Positions 33,772 through 43,696 are shown, counted from the first letter of the stretch. The stretch is DNA of 64,000 bases from Pseudomonas sp. BBP2017 (GCF_003024385.1 NZ_PVZN01000001.1:496001-560000), one strand, 5' to 3'. Notes: generated by a model not told the origin, from the letters alone. A program made the numbers and translations.

Positions 33772-34515
33772 ATGAATGCGAAAGTCTGGCTGATTGGTGC
33801 GGGGCCCGGCGACCCGGAGCTGCTGACCCTCAAGGCTGTGCGTGCCCTGGCTGAAGCCGATGTGGTACTGATCGACGACCTGGTCAACCCGCTGATCCTC
33901 GCCCACTGCCCTCAGGCACGCGTGGTTGCCGTTGGCAAACGTGGCGGCTGCCGCTCCACACCTCAGGCCTTCATCCAGCGCCTGATGCTGCGTTATGCAC
34001 GCCAGGGCCGTTGTGTGGCCCGACTCAAGGGCGGTGACCCGTGCATCTTCGGACGCGGTGGCGAAGAAGCCGCCTGGCTGCAGGCTCAAGGTATCGAAAC
34101 CGAACTGGTCAATGGCATTACCGCCGGTCTTGCCGGGGCAACCCAATGCGGCATTTCCCTGACCTTGCGCGGCGTGAGCCGGGGCGTGACCCTGGTCACC
34201 GCGCACACCCAGGATGACAGCCCGCTGAACTGGCAGGCGCTCGCCCAGGGGGGCACCACCCTGGTGGTGTACATGGGCGTGAGCAAACTCGGCGAGGTCC
34301 AGCAAGGACTGCTGGCAGCTGGCCTGGCAGCCGACACGCCGGTGGCGATGATCGAGAATGCGTCCCTACCCCAACAGCGCGAACAGCGCAGCACCTTGAT
34401 GCAGCTATGCGCGGACGCTGCGCACTTCAAGCTGTGCAGCCCGGCGATCCTGGTGATTGGCGAAGTGGCGGCCCGAGAAGCGTCAGGCAGTACCCTGCTG
34501 CAGATACCAGCCTGA
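33772..34515 (+). CDS. cobA: Uroporphyrinogen-III C-methyltransferase (SUMT)
   Basis: An S-adenosylmethionine-dependent enzyme of 247 residues that methylates uroporphyrinogen III at C2 and C7 to precorrin-2, the precursor of siroheme for nitrite and sulfite reductase and of cobalamin. The motifs GAGPGDPELLTLKA, VVLIDDLVN and LKGGDPCIFGRGGEEA are present. ATG 33772 follows GAGGAATACCC. It is the last gene of the nas operon, where siroheme would serve nitrite reductase, and ends at the terminator 34529-34554. In P. aeruginosa nirBD lie between the kinase gene and this one; here they are absent. Confidence 0.93.
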   Translation: MNAKVWLIGAGPGDPELLTLKAVRALAEADVVLIDDLVNPLILAHCPQARVVAVGKRGGCRSTPQAFIQRLMLRYARQGRCVARLKGGDPCIFGRGGEEAAWLQAQGIETELVNGITAGLAGATQCGISLTLRGVSRGVTLVTAHTQDDSPLNWQALAQGGTTLVVYMGVSKLGEVQQGLLAAGLAADTPVAMIENASLPQQREQRSTLMQLCADAAHFKLCSPAILVIGEVAAREASGSTLLQIPA

Positions 34516-34528
34516 ATCGCGAGTAAAG

Positions 34529-34554
34529 AAAAGCCCGGCCTAGGCCGGGCTTTT
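34529..34554. terminator. Bidirectional terminator between cobA and oprF
   Basis: AAAAGCCCGGCC (34529-34540), TA, then GGCCGGGCTTTT (34543-34554): a perfect 12-bp stem with A/T runs on both sides, for convergent cobA and oprF. Confidence 0.93.
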
Positions 34555-34572
34555 CCGTGAAGCGCTTACCAA

Positions 34573-35607
34573 TTACTTGGCTTGGGCTTCTACTTGTGCT
34601 TCTACGCGACGGTTAACAGCGCGACCAGCGTCGGTGGCGTTGTCAGCAACCGGACGGGTTTCACCGTAGCCAACCGATTCAACGCGGCTCGACTCAACAC
34701 CGTACTCGTTGGTCAGAACTTGCTTAACGGCGCTTGCACGACGCTCAGACAGCTTCTGGTTGTAAGCGTCAGGACCGACGGAGTCAGTGTGACCTTCAAC
34801 AGTGGTGGTGGTCTGTGGGTACTGCTTCATGAAGTCAGCCAGGTTTTTGATGTCACCGTAGCTGTTCTGCTTGACGACCGACTTGTCGAAGTCGAACTTG
34901 ACGTCCAGCTCAACACGTACGACTTCGGCAACAGCCGGGCAGCCGTCAGCGTCAACGGTAACGTTGGCTGGGGTGTCAGGGCACTTGTCGACGTTGTCGC
35001 AAACGCCGTCGTTGTCGCTGTCGGAGCAGACTTCAGCAACTGGAGCCGGAGCTGGAGCAGCGCCACCGCTACCACCGAAGTTCAGACCCAGACCGACGGT
35101 TGGACCCCACTCGGTGTTGCCGTTGTCGATGTTGTACATGGCTTCAACGCCGGCACGGGCGAAGAACATGTCGGTGATGTACCACTTGGCACCGGCGCCC
35201 AGGTTGGCGAAGGTGGAGTGGTCACGACCGTTGTTGGCAGCCTGACCGATGCTCTCGTGCGCGAAACCAGCGGAAACGTAAGGACGCACTGCGTCGCCTA
35301 CGGTACCCAGGTGGTAGGTAGCGTCGAGCTTGGCTTTGGAACCTTTGATGTCCTTGTTGAAGACATCGCCACGAACGTTGTGAGTTTCGTTGTAACCCAG
35401 ATCCAGCGACAGGTCGTCGGTCAGGAAGTAACCGAGGCGAACACCAGGGTTGGTGCCGTCATTCTGAAAATTGCGCTCGGTATCGTAGTACTGCTTGGTA
35501 ACGTTACCTTCGATCTCAACCGCGCCTTGGCCTTGTGCCAGAGCGCCAAGCGAAGTTACGGCTACAAGAGAACCAATGGCCAAGCCCAAGGTGTTTTTCA
35601 ATTTCAT
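34573..35607 (-). CDS. oprF: Major outer-membrane porin OprF
   Basis: A 344-residue OmpA-family porin. A signal peptide (LGLAIGSLVAVTSLGALA) is followed by an N-terminal eight-strand barrel (to ~185), a Pro/Ala-rich linker, a Cys-containing TSP3-like loop (SDNDGVCDNVDKCPD), and the C-terminal OmpA domain (~225-340) that binds peptidoglycan (TTTVEGHTDSVG). It keeps the envelope stable and allows slow diffusion of solutes. ATG 35607 has GGGGAA seven bases upstream. It follows sigX by 110 bases on the same strand, and in Pseudomonas SigX directs one of its promoters. The gene looks complete. Confidence 0.97.
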   Translation of the reverse strand: MKLKNTLGLAIGSLVAVTSLGALAQGQGAVEIEGNVTKQYYDTERNFQNDGTNPGVRLGYFLTDDLSLDLGYNETHNVRGDVFNKDIKGSKAKLDATYHLGTVGDAVRPYVSAGFAHESIGQAANNGRDHSTFANLGAGAKWYITDMFFARAGVEAMYNIDNGNTEWGPTVGLGLNFGGSGGAAPAPAPVAEVCSDSDNDGVCDNVDKCPDTPANVTVDADGCPAVAEVVRVELDVKFDFDKSVVKQNSYGDIKNLADFMKQYPQTTTTVEGHTDSVGPDAYNQKLSERRASAVKQVLTNEYGVESSRVESVGYGETRPVADNATDAGRAVNRRVEAQVEAQAK

Positions 35608-35717
35608 CCGTTAATTCCCCATCTGGTGATAGTTAAGCAGTCCCACCAACATCCGGGGGACAACTCGACGACAAGTTTAGCAGAACTTGCCGGTACGTTA
35701 GAGATATTTGCGCGCCA

Positions 35718-36308
35718 CTAAGTTTCAGCAAGGCCCGCAAATTTCTCACGTAGCTTGTCTAGCGCACGTTTGTAGCGCATTTTCGTTGCGCTCAGGCCCA
35801 TATGCATGATATCTGCGATTTCCTGAAATTCCAGCTCTGCGACAAATCGTAGCACCAAAATTTCCCGGTCAATAGGATTTACATGCACTAGCCATTTATC
35901 CAGTCCACCCTTTTCTTCCGGTTTCGGCGCCTTCTCTTCCGAGGCTTCCTCAAGTGGATCAAGACTCAAGGCATCCATCAGTCGACGCTTGCGCCGCTCC
36001 TTGCGGTACTGGGTGATGCACTCGTTATAGGTGATGCTGTAGAGCCAGGTCTTGAACTTCGATTTACCCTCGAAGTTCTTCAGGCCATAGAGCACCTTGA
36101 GCATCACCTCCTGACAGACATCATCAGCATCCCGATCGTTCCCCAGATAACGTGCACACACGTTAAAAAGAGTCCGCTGGTAACGCCGCATGAGCTCCTC
36201 ATACGCGCGAGTAACATGAAACAGCTCCACATGCGAACGCGCCACCAACTCCTCATCAGTGAGCTCGCGGGGGTCGTAACGCATGGGCAGCGAGTGAACT
36301 TTATTCAA
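35718..36308 (-). CDS. sigX: ECF sigma factor SigX
   Basis: An extracytoplasmic-function sigma factor of 196 residues. Region 2 (residues ~30-100: YLGNDRDADDVCQEVMLKVL, FKTWLYSITYN) recognises the -10 box and region 4 (~140-190: LRFVAELEFQEIADIMHM, then GLSATKMRYKRALDKL) the -35 box. It controls oprF, membrane fluidity and fatty-acid genes in Pseudomonas. TTG 36308 gives the usual N terminus; ATG 36284 is an alternative. No anti-sigma gene is adjacent; cmpX, crfX and cmaX upstream are thought to be functionally linked. It ends 110 bases before oprF. Confidence 0.95.
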   Translation of the reverse strand: MNKVHSLPMRYDPRELTDEELVARSHVELFHVTRAYEELMRRYQRTLFNVCARYLGNDRDADDVCQEVMLKVLYGLKNFEGKSKFKTWLYSITYNECITQYRKERRKRRLMDALSLDPLEEASEEKAPKPEEKGGLDKWLVHVNPIDREILVLRFVAELEFQEIADIMHMGLSATKMRYKRALDKLREKFAGLAET

Positions 36309-36397
36309 AACGAATCTGGCCGACAGTCAGGTCAATGTCGCCGCTTACCCCTGCCTGGGGTAATTTTGCGGCGGCATACATTAGCAGGATTACCCGG

Positions 36398-37222
36398 TTA
36401 GCGGCTATTGACTCGCTGCTCGAGAAGAATCCGGTTGGACAACGAGACCAGCTCGCCGTCATCGGTCAGCAGGGTCGTCTTGACCGTCCCGATCTCCTCG
36501 ATCTGCCCTTCGACCTCTCCAACCTGCACGTGTTGGCCTACTTGATAAAGCTCTCGCACATAGATTCCAGCCAGAATCTGCCCGGCAATTTCGCGACTGC
36601 CCAGGCCCATTGCCAAGGCAACGGCCAGACCAACGGTAATCAATCCAATGACGATTACGTGGTTGAGCAGATCGGTCTTGACCTCAAGCTGGCTGATTGC
36701 CACTGAAATACTGATGATGATCACCAGGCCCTGGGCGATACGACCGACACCGGCGGCGTACTCCAGGCCGATGCCTTCGGCGGCGCCGCGCACCAGGCCG
36801 TTGACCAACTGCGCCAGCAGCACGCCCGCCAGTAGCACCAGTGCCGCCCCAAACACCTTCGGCAGGTACAGCGCCAGCATGTCCAGCGTTGCCGAAACGC
36901 GTTCAAGACCAAGGGATTCAGCGGCCGAGACCAGGAAGATCAACAACACGAACCAGTAAACGATCTTGCCGATCAACGTCGAGATCGGCACCTGGATACC
37001 GACCCGATCCAGCATCTTGGTCAGGCCGGTGCCGCCCATCAGGCGGTCCAGACCGAGCTTGGCCAACAGTTTGGAGAGCAAGGTGTCGAGCAGCTTGGCC
37101 ACGACAAAACCGAGCAGCACCACAACCAGGGCGCCAAACAGATTGGGGATGAAGTTCGCCACTTTGGTCCACAGCGCGGTCATCGCGGTGAGCAAGCTCT
37201 GGGTCCAGAGATTAAGTTCCAT
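36398..37222 (-). CDS. cmpX: Mechanosensitive-channel-like membrane protein CmpX
   Basis: An inner-membrane protein of 274 residues with about five transmembrane helices (NLFGALVVVLLGFVVAKL, IVYWFVLLIFLVSAAESL, VFGAALVLLAGVLLAQLV, VIVIGLITVGLAVALAM) and a short cytoplasmic beta domain (VGEVEGQIEEIGTVKTTLL) like a small MscS unit. In Pseudomonas CmpX affects membrane homeostasis and SigX activity. ATG 37222 lies two bases after the crfX stop; a TTG at 37228 would overlap crfX. sigX follows 90 bases downstream. The MscS-type role is family knowledge; gating is not shown by the sequence. Confidence 0.9.
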   Translation of the reverse strand: MELNLWTQSLLTAMTALWTKVANFIPNLFGALVVVLLGFVVAKLLDTLLSKLLAKLGLDRLMGGTGLTKMLDRVGIQVPISTLIGKIVYWFVLLIFLVSAAESLGLERVSATLDMLALYLPKVFGAALVLLAGVLLAQLVNGLVRGAAEGIGLEYAAGVGRIAQGLVIIISISVAISQLEVKTDLLNHVIVIGLITVGLAVALAMGLGSREIAGQILAGIYVRELYQVGQHVQVGEVEGQIEEIGTVKTTLLTDDGELVSLSNRILLEQRVNSR

Positions 37223-37224
37223 AT

Positions 37225-37473
37225 TCAATCGGCCTTATCAGCTTTACGAGCGGTAGCGTTACGGCGGACCGGCGCTACATGCGCCGAACCATTGTTCACG
37301 GCAATCATCAACGCCTGGCTCCAGCGGCCAAGCAGGCTGAACAGATCGCCCGCACCCACCTGACGGTTGGCGGTTTTCAGGACACGCCCAAGGCAGGCAT
37401 CGTCGTCGCGCTCGCGCCCGGACGGTGATGCCTTGAGCAGGTCTCGCAGGGATTCTTCAAACGGATCGTGCAT
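37225..37473 (-). CDS. crfX: Small cytoplasmic protein CrfX
   Basis: An 82-residue soluble protein that begins MHDPFEESLRDLLK and ends in a basic Ala/Lys tail; it matches CrfX, which lies between cmaX and cmpX in pseudomonads and is linked to SigX through shared regulation. Its biochemical function is unknown. ATG 37473 is preferred; a short upstream extension to 37488 is possible. Its stop lies two bases before the cmpX ATG, so translation is coupled. It lies 101 bases after cmaX. Confidence 0.88.
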   Translation of the reverse strand: MHDPFEESLRDLLKASPSGRERDDDACLGRVLKTANRQVGAGDLFSLLGRWSQALMIAVNNGSAHVAPVRRNATARKADKAD

Positions 37474-37574
37474 GGGCACCTCGCGCAATATCTGTCAAAG
37501 ACGAGGTCGCCTCGGCGCGGGTCACATGAACCGGGTAGACAGTTAATGACTGATTGTTCAGCAAATGCACCGGA

Positions 37575-38570
37575 TCACACCCAGCGCAGCCGGCGGAACA
37601 ACCACCACTGCCCCAACGCCAGCGCCAGTACCAGCAAGCTGGCGAAGAGAAAACCATAGGGGCTTTCAGACCCCGGAATGCCGCCGACGTTGATGCCCAG
37701 CAGCCCGGTGACAAAACTCATGGGCAGAAAGATGCAGGTGATGATGCCAAAGCGGTACATGGTCCGGTTCATCCGTTCGGCACGCCGACGGTCTTCGCTT
37801 TCCAGCACCAGGGCAGCCCGCTCACGGGTCAGCTCCAGCTCCTCAAGGTAGCGGATCAGGCTGTTGTTCAGCTCGTTCCAGTAATCGGCATCGTCTTCGG
37901 CGAACCAGCTCCACTTGTTGCGCGCCAATTGCGCGTATAACTCGCGCTGCGGCGCGAGAAAACGGCGCAGGCCGGCGGCGCGACGGCGAATCTGCTGCAA
38001 GGCAACCTGTTCCGGTGCATACCGCTGGTCGGCTTCGAGCTTTTCTTCCTCAAGGTCGACCACCTCCGAGAGGTCGCTGACCAGCGCCTGAACCTTCTCG
38101 GTCAGTAACTGCGCCATGCTCAGCAACAGCTCAGAGGCGGTCTTCGGGCCACGGCCTTCGGCCAGTTGCTGCAACAGTTCGTCACTGGCGCGCAATGGCC
38201 GCAAGCGCAGGGAAATTACCCGCTGCGCCTGGGCGAAGATGCGTACCGAAACCATGTCTTCGGGCTCTGCGCCCGGATTGAGGTTGACCCCGCGCAGAAA
38301 CAGCAGCATCTGCTCTTGCGGCAAGGCCAGCAGGCGTGGGCGGGTATTTTCTTCGAGGAGCAGGTCGCAGACGAATTCGCTCAGGCCACTGTCGCGGCGC
38401 AGCCAGGTCCGGGTCTGGGGATGACTGCGATCCCAATGCAGCCAGAGGCTCTGCTCTGGCTGCAGCTGCAGGTCGTCCAGTTCAGTTCGAGCAATCGAAC
38501 GCGCACCGCCTTTACCATCGAGCACCAGGGCATGCACCAGCCCCCACTGCGCGTTTTCTTCCTCGAACAT
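37575..38570 (-). CDS. cmaX: CorA/ZntB-type divalent metal transporter CmaX
   Basis: An inner-membrane channel-type transporter of 331 residues. The long N-terminal cytoplasmic part (~1-265) ends in coiled helices; two C-terminal transmembrane helices follow (IITCIFLPMSFVTGLLGI, then FASLLVLALALGQWWLF), with the family G-x-N motif as GIN just after the first. CorA has GMN and ZntB GVN/GIN, so zinc or magnesium flux is possible. It is the first of the cmaX-crfX-cmpX-sigX group on this strand. rraA lies 27 bases upstream on the same strand and may be co-transcribed. Confidence 0.9.
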   Translation of the reverse strand: MFEEENAQWGLVHALVLDGKGGARSIARTELDDLQLQPEQSLWLHWDRSHPQTRTWLRRDSGLSEFVCDLLLEENTRPRLLALPQEQMLLFLRGVNLNPGAEPEDMVSVRIFAQAQRVISLRLRPLRASDELLQQLAEGRGPKTASELLLSMAQLLTEKVQALVSDLSEVVDLEEEKLEADQRYAPEQVALQQIRRRAAGLRRFLAPQRELYAQLARNKWSWFAEDDADYWNELNNSLIRYLEELELTRERAALVLESEDRRRAERMNRTMYRFGIITCIFLPMSFVTGLLGINVGGIPGSESPYGFLFASLLVLALALGQWWLFRRLRWV

Positions 38571-38597
38571 TCCTGCTCCACTTCGCGGCTTCAGTGC

Positions 38598-39086
38598 TTA
38601 CTCCGGCATTTTAAGCGGACTTGGCGAGACAATCACACCATTGTTGTCAGCGTAGATGTACTCGCCCGGACGGAATGTCACCCCGGCAAAGGTCACCACC
38701 ACGTTGAGATCACCGATGCCGCGCTTGTCGGTCTTCATCGGGTGGCTGGCCAAGGCCTGCACGCCAACGTCAGTCTGCGCCAGGACATCGACGTCACGCA
38801 CGCAGCCGTAGATCACCAGGCCTTCCCAGTGGTTCTTCGCGGCCTTCTCGGCAAGCATGTCGCCCAGCAGCGCCCGACGCAGCGAACCGCCACCGTCGAC
38901 CACCAGAACTTTGCCCTTGCCATCCAGGTCAACCTGCTCCTTGACCAGCGAGTTGTCCTCGAAGCACTTGATGGTGACGATCTCACCACCGAAGGAATCG
39001 CGGCCACCGAAGTTGCTGAACATCGGCTCCAGCACCTGTACCAGTTCCGGGTAGGCGTCGCACAGATCGGGGGTGAGATAATGCAT
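38598..39086 (-). CDS. rraA: RraA-family protein (RNase E activity regulator or HMG/CHA aldolase-like)
   Basis: A 162-residue protein of the RraA/DlpA family. In E. coli RraA binds RNase E and inhibits mRNA decay; relatives in pseudomonads are also divalent-metal HMG aldolases. The segments [20 protein letters not shown] and [14 protein letters not shown] hold the conserved ring-binding Gly, Arg and Asp (G-x20-R-D) of the aldolase site, so either activity is possible. ATG 39086 is chosen for the CAGGAG six to seven bases ahead. It precedes cmaX by 27 bases. Confidence 0.9.
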   Translation of the reverse strand: MHYLTPDLCDAYPELVQVLEPMFSNFGGRDSFGGEIVTIKCFEDNSLVKEQVDLDGKGKVLVVDGGGSLRRALLGDMLAEKAAKNHWEGLVIYGCVRDVDVLAQTDVGVQALASHPMKTDKRGIGDLNVVVTFAGVTFRPGEYIYADNNGVIVSPSPLKMPE

Positions 39087-39154
39087 GGGAAGCTCCTGTC
39101 GGTTGCCAAGACAAAGGGATGTCACAGTTTCAATCAGTTAACGAGGCCCAGCGA

Positions 39155-40171
39155 TCACGCTTCAGGCTCAAGGCTACACGTCGGCGCCAATCCGGTCACC
39201 TGCTGCGCAGTATCATTGAGCAAAGCAGTCAAAGGGTCGTGCAGCCAGCGTTCGACCAGCGGCCATACCTGTGCCTGCGCCGGCTTGCTGACCAGCATAT
39301 CGATGTGCCCGAAGTTGTCGAAGCCCTCCTCGCGCCCCAGGCGAACGAATTGCTTGTGCTCGCAACCCAGCTGTTCAAACAGCTTGCGACAGGCCCACAC
39401 CGGGTCCTGATGGTCGCCTGCAGCGGCTACCGCCAACACCGGCACATCGACCTCAGCCAGCCCGGCCCACCAGTCGCGATCCTTGTCGCCGAAACGGCCG
39501 AACAGCCCGAACCAGCGCATGCTTTCCAGGGCCAGGCCGATCGGCTCGTCCTCCGGGCCACGTTTGAGCCGCGCGCCGGAAATCTGCCCGAAGCGCTTGA
39601 GCAACAGGCGCCCGCCCCACTCCACTGGCGGTAGTTTCAACGGCCAGTAGGTGCGGCTGACCTGGGTACCAAAAAACGCCGCGCTGGCCACCTGCTCGGG
39701 CGCCAGGTACTGACCGCCGAGCGCGGCGGCCAGAGTGGTACCGCCCAGGGAGTGGCCGATCCAGTGCGCGGCACGGCCGCACTGCTCGCTGACAAAGGCG
39801 GCGATGACCGGCAAATCGTAACGGGCATAGTCGGCGACACGGTTGTGTCGATAAGCGTGGTTGCGCGGCGACAGGCCGTGACCGCGCATTTCCGGAATCC
39901 ACACATCAAAACCGGCGCGCGCCAGATACGCCCCCAGGCCAACACCCCGGGGCGAATACCAAAAGCGCCGATTGGAAAAGCTGCCGTGCAGCAAAATCAC
40001 CGGGGCGCCGCGCACCTCGGCCTGGTCAGCCAGACCGAGGCGGGTGACCGCCAACTCAACGGTGCGATCCGGGCTGTTACCGGCTTTGATCCGGTAGACG
40101 TCTTCGCTCAGATCACCGCGACGTTCGGCACTGAGCAAGGCCACGGGAAATAGAGAACTGCTGCTTTGCAT
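39155..40171 (-). CDS. Alpha/beta-hydrolase, 338 aa
   Basis: A cytoplasmic alpha/beta-hydrolase-fold esterase or lipase-like protein. The oxyanion segment ILLHGSFSNRRFW and the nucleophile elbow GHSLGG (Ser near residue 140) are clear. A late Asp (VLAVAAAGDHQDP) and His (DNFGHIDML) complete the triad; the FGHID form recalls cis-acting lipid-hydrolase relatives. The substrate is unknown. It lies 68 bases upstream of rraA and 109 bases downstream of ppsA on the same strand, as in other pseudomonads. ATG 40171 starts the protein. Confidence 0.85.
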   Translation of the reverse strand: MQSSSSLFPVALLSAERRGDLSEDVYRIKAGNSPDRTVELAVTRLGLADQAEVRGAPVILLHGSFSNRRFWYSPRGVGLGAYLARAGFDVWIPEMRGHGLSPRNHAYRHNRVADYARYDLPVIAAFVSEQCGRAAHWIGHSLGGTTLAAALGGQYLAPEQVASAAFFGTQVSRTYWPLKLPPVEWGGRLLLKRFGQISGARLKRGPEDEPIGLALESMRWFGLFGRFGDKDRDWWAGLAEVDVPVLAVAAAGDHQDPVWACRKLFEQLGCEHKQFVRLGREEGFDNFGHIDMLVSKPAQAQVWPLVERWLHDPLTALLNDTAQQVTGLAPTCSLEPEA

Positions 40172-40280
40172 AGGTTTCTTGCACGAAAAAGGGCGGGTAC
40201 CATCACTGGAACACGCCCTGGAATACGGTCGAAACCTTCACCGGCCAGCGAAGGCCGGGTGAAGGTTCCGGTTCAACGCC

Positions 40281-42656
40281 TCAGTTCGCAGCCTGACCTT
40301 CGGCCAGGAAGAACCAGGTTTCGAGTACCGAATCCGGGTTCAGCGAGACGCTTTCGATGCCCTGCTCCATCAGCCACTTGGCCAGGTCCGGGTGGTCGGA
40401 TGGGCCCTGGCCACAGATGCCGATGTACTTGCCAGCCTTGTTACAAGCCTGAATGGCGTTGGCCAGCAGCTTCTTGACCGCAGGGTTACGCTCGTCGAAC
40501 AGGTGAGCAATGATCCCCGAGTCGCGGTCCAGGCCCAGGGTCAGCTGGGTCAGGTCATTGGAACCGATGGAGAAGCCGTCGAAGTACTCGAGGAACTCTT
40601 CGGCGAGGATGGCGTTGGACGGCAGCTCGCACATCATGATCACGCGCAGACCGTTGTCGCCGCGAGCCAGGCCGTTTTCAGCAAGCAGGTCGACGACCTG
40701 GCTGGCTTCACCCAGGGTACGTACGAACGGCACCATGATCTCGACGTTGGTCAGGCCCATTTCGTTGCGCACGCGCTTGAGTGCGCGGCACTCCAGCTCG
40801 AAGCAGTCACGGAAGGTTTCGCTGATGTAACGCGAGGCGCCACGGAAGCCCAGCATCGGGTTTTCTTCTTCCGGCTCGTAGAGTTTGCCGCCGATCAGGT
40901 TGGCGTATTCGTTGGACTTGAAGTCCGACAGACGCACGATGACCTTCTTCGGCCAGAACGCCGCAGCCAGGGTACTGATGCCTTCGACCAGTTTTTCAAC
41001 GTAGAAGCCGACCGGATCGTTGTAACCGGCGATGCGCTTGTCGACGCTTTCTTTCAACTCGGCCGGCAGGCCGGCGTAGTTCAGCAGTGCCTTGGGGTGC
41101 ACGCCGATCATGCGGTTGATGATGAACTCCAGACGTGCCAGGCCGACACCGGCGTTGGGCAGCTGGGCAAAATCGAACGCGCGATCAGGGTTACCGACGT
41201 TCATCATGATCTTGAACGGCAGATCAGGCATGGCATCGACAGAGTTCTGGCGAACGTCAAAGCCCAGCTCGCCTTCGAAGATCAAACCGGTGTCGCCTTC
41301 GGCGCAGGAAACGGTCACACCCTGGCCATCTTTGAGCAACTGGGTGGCGTTGCCGCAACCGACCACTGCCGGAATACCCAGTTCACGGGCGATGATCGCC
41401 GCGTGGCAGGTACGCCCGCCGCGGTTGGTGACGATGGCGCTGGCGCGCTTCATTACCGGTTCCCAATCCGGGTCGGTCATGTCGGATACCAGCACGTCGC
41501 CAGCCTGGACCTTGTCCATCTCCGACACGTCTTTGATGATCCGCACCTTGCCGGCGCCGATGCGCTGGCCAATGGCACGGCCTTCAACCAGCACGGTGCC
41601 GGTTTCCTTGAGCAGGTAACGCTCCATGACGTTAGCTTGGGAACGGCTCTTCACGGTTTCAGGGCGGGCCTGAACGATGTACAGCTTGCCGTCATCGCCG
41701 TCTTTGGCCCACTCGATGTCCATCGGGCACTTGTAGTGCTTCTCGATGATCATGGCCTGTTTGGCCAGCTCGCTGACCTCGGCGTCGCTCAGGCAGAAAC
41801 GGGCGCGGTCGGCTTTGTCGACATCAACGGTCTTGACCGAACGACCGGCCTTGGCTTCTTCGCCGTAGACCATCTTGATGGCCTTGCTGCCCAGGTTGCG
41901 ACGCAGGATGGCCGGGCGACCGGCTTCCAGCGTGCCTTTGTGGACATAAAATTCATCCGGGTTGACCGCGCCCTGAACAACGGTTTCACCCAGGCCGTAG
42001 GCGCCAGTGATGAACACTACATCACGGAAGCCCGATTCGGTGTCGAGGGTGAACATCACGCCGGCGGTGCCGGTTTCCGAACGCACCATGCGCTGCACGC
42101 CTGCCGACAGGGCCACCAGCTTGTGGTCGAAACCCTGGTGCACGCGGTAGGAAATGGCGCGGTCATTGAACAGCGAAGCGAACACTTCCTTGGCGGCGCG
42201 GATGACGTTGTCGACGCCACGGATGTTCAGGAAGGTTTCCTGCTGACCGGCGAACGAAGCGTCTGGCAGGTCTTCGGCGGTGGCCGAGGAACGTACGGCG
42301 ACGGCCATGTTCGGGTTGCCCTGGGACATTTCAGCAAAGGCGGCGCGGATTTCAGTGTTCAGGCGCTCGGGGAACTCGGCTTCCATGATCCACTGGCGGA
42401 TCTGTGCACCGGTGCGGGCCAGGGCATTGACGTCATCGACATCCAGCGCGTCGAGCGCGGCGTGGATCTGGGCGTTGAGCCCACTCTGCTCGAGAAAATC
42501 ACGGTACGCCTGAGCCGTAGTGGCAAAGCCGCCGGGGACCGATACACCGGCACCCGCGAGGTTACTGATCATCTCGCCGAGGGATGCGTTCTTGCCCCCC
42601 ACATGCTCCACATCATGGACGCCGAGCTTATCGAGGGAAACTACGTACTCTACCAA
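40281..42656 (-). CDS. ppsA: Phosphoenolpyruvate synthase
   Basis: A 791-residue enzyme converting pyruvate, ATP and water to PEP, AMP and phosphate for gluconeogenesis. It has an ATP-grasp domain at the N terminus ([14 protein letters not shown], then [19 protein letters not shown]), a swivelling domain with the phosphohistidine in [14 protein letters not shown], and a C-terminal PEP-binding barrel with Cys in [12 protein letters not shown]. The start is TTG 42656, giving the usual [12 protein letters not shown] terminus, with GGAGAGA six bases ahead; the frame runs on to 42800 without a site. It is divergent from its regulator gene ppsR, with a perfect inverted repeat between them. Confidence 0.96.
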   Translation of the reverse strand: MVEYVVSLDKLGVHDVEHVGGKNASLGEMISNLAGAGVSVPGGFATTAQAYRDFLEQSGLNAQIHAALDALDVDDVNALARTGAQIRQWIMEAEFPERLNTEIRAAFAEMSQGNPNMAVAVRSSATAEDLPDASFAGQQETFLNIRGVDNVIRAAKEVFASLFNDRAISYRVHQGFDHKLVALSAGVQRMVRSETGTAGVMFTLDTESGFRDVVFITGAYGLGETVVQGAVNPDEFYVHKGTLEAGRPAILRRNLGSKAIKMVYGEEAKAGRSVKTVDVDKADRARFCLSDAEVSELAKQAMIIEKHYKCPMDIEWAKDGDDGKLYIVQARPETVKSRSQANVMERYLLKETGTVLVEGRAIGQRIGAGKVRIIKDVSEMDKVQAGDVLVSDMTDPDWEPVMKRASAIVTNRGGRTCHAAIIARELGIPAVVGCGNATQLLKDGQGVTVSCAEGDTGLIFEGELGFDVRQNSVDAMPDLPFKIMMNVGNPDRAFDFAQLPNAGVGLARLEFIINRMIGVHPKALLNYAGLPAELKESVDKRIAGYNDPVGFYVEKLVEGISTLAAAFWPKKVIVRLSDFKSNEYANLIGGKLYEPEEENPMLGFRGASRYISETFRDCFELECRALKRVRNEMGLTNVEIMVPFVRTLGEASQVVDLLAENGLARGDNGLRVIMMCELPSNAILAEEFLEYFDGFSIGSNDLTQLTLGLDRDSGIIAHLFDERNPAVKKLLANAIQACNKAGKYIGICGQGPSDHPDLAKWLMEQGIESVSLNPDSVLETWFFLAEGQAAN

Positions 42657-42760
42657 GGTGATCTCTCCACTAACTGTGTTGGAAAAGCTCAGGTCGCCCG
42701 CCTGCCAGCTCTGGCTTGGCCGGGCGCTTGTGGCCTGGACCCGGAAAATAAGTGAGAATG

Positions 42761-42777
42761 CCGAACACGATGTTCGG
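42761..42777. promoter_or_regulatory. Inverted repeat CCGAACA-CGA-TGTTCGG between ppsA and ppsR
   Basis: A perfect 7-bp inverted repeat with a 3-base spacer in the 176-base divergent gap, followed by a further half-like ACCGAACC at 42780-42787. It fits an operator for a dimeric repressor or activator of ppsA and/or ppsR; the protein is not identified. Confidence 0.5.
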
Positions 42778-42832
42778 TAAACCGAACCTATCATATCCAA
42801 GAATTCTCACCAGCTTAAGGCCCAAGGCGCAA

Positions 42833-43651
42833 ATGAAACGATCTGCTTTCTTTATTTCCGACGGCACCGGTATCACTGCCGAGACGCTGGGACAGAGTCT
42901 TCTGGCGCAATTCGATACCATTCCGTTCAATAAATACACACGCCCGTACATCGACAGCGTGGAAAAAGCGCGGGCCATGGTACAGCAAATCAACAGCGCC
43001 GCAGAAAAGGACGGTGTCCGTCCGATCATCTTCGATACCATCGTCAATCAGGATATACGCGAGGTCCTGGCCACCTCCAATGGTTTCATGATCGACATTT
43101 TCTCGACCTTCCTGGCCCCGCTGGAGCAGGAACTGACCGCGCATTCGTCCTATTCGGTGGGCAAATCCCACTCCATCGGCGGCAACTCCAACTACATGGA
43201 GCGCATCGAGGCGGTCAACTTCGCCCTGGACAACGATGATGGCGCCCGCACTCACTACTACGACAAGGCCGACCTGATCCTGGTGGGCGTTTCGCGCTGC
43301 GGCAAAACCCCGACCTGTCTGTACATGGCCATGCAATTCGGCATCCGCGCGGCCAACTACCCGCTGACCGAAGACGACATGGAACGCCTGCAACTGCCCC
43401 AGGCCTTGAAAAACCACCAGCACAAGCTGTTCGGCCTGACCATCGACCCGGACCGGCTGACCGCCATTCGTCATGAGCGCAAGCCCAACAGCCGCTATGC
43501 CAGCTTCGCCCAGTGCGAGTTCGAAGTGCGCGAGGTGGAGAACCTGTTCCGCCGCGAGAACATTGCCCACATCAATTCCACGCATTTCTCGGTGGAAGAG
43601 ATTGCGGCGAAGATTCTGGTCGAGAAAGGTGTGGAGCGACGTTTCAAGTAA
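42833..43651 (+). CDS. ppsR: PEP synthase regulatory protein PpsR (bifunctional kinase/pyrophosphorylase)
   Basis: A 272-residue DUF299 protein that inactivates PEP synthase by ADP-dependent phosphorylation of a Thr next to the active-site His and reactivates it by phosphate-dependent removal. The start [20 protein letters not shown] and the P-loop [10 protein letters not shown] are diagnostic. ATG 42833 has AAGGCG upstream; the frame extends to 42752 by chance. It is divergent from ppsA. Its stop is followed at once by a 9-bp tandem repeat and an inverted-repeat element. Confidence 0.95.
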   Translation: MKRSAFFISDGTGITAETLGQSLLAQFDTIPFNKYTRPYIDSVEKARAMVQQINSAAEKDGVRPIIFDTIVNQDIREVLATSNGFMIDIFSTFLAPLEQELTAHSSYSVGKSHSIGGNSNYMERIEAVNFALDNDDGARTHYYDKADLILVGVSRCGKTPTCLYMAMQFGIRAANYPLTEDDMERLQLPQALKNHQHKLFGLTIDPDRLTAIRHERKPNSRYASFAQCEFEVREVENLFRRENIAHINSTHFSVEEIAAKILVEKGVERRFK

Positions 43652-43696
43652 GCTTCATCGGCTTCATCGGCTTCATCGGCTTCATCGGCTTCATCG
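43652..43696 (+). repeat. 9-bp tandem repeat (GCTTCATCG x5) after ppsR
   Basis: Five perfect copies directly follow the ppsR stop and run into the left arm of the REP-like inverted repeat, whose first bases (TCATCG) are the repeat unit end. Likely slippage expansion at the edge of the element. Confidence 0.9.

Noticed and set aside
38166..39410. 414-codon plus-strand frame across cmaX, rraA and part of the hydrolase gene
   Set aside because: It runs antisense over three recognisable genes and has no domain or ribosome-binding site.
40392..42755. Very long open frame (787 codons) on the plus strand opposite ppsA
   Set aside because: It mirrors a GC-rich highly expressed gene, has no ribosome-binding site or recognisable domain, and ppsA on the other strand is unmistakable.
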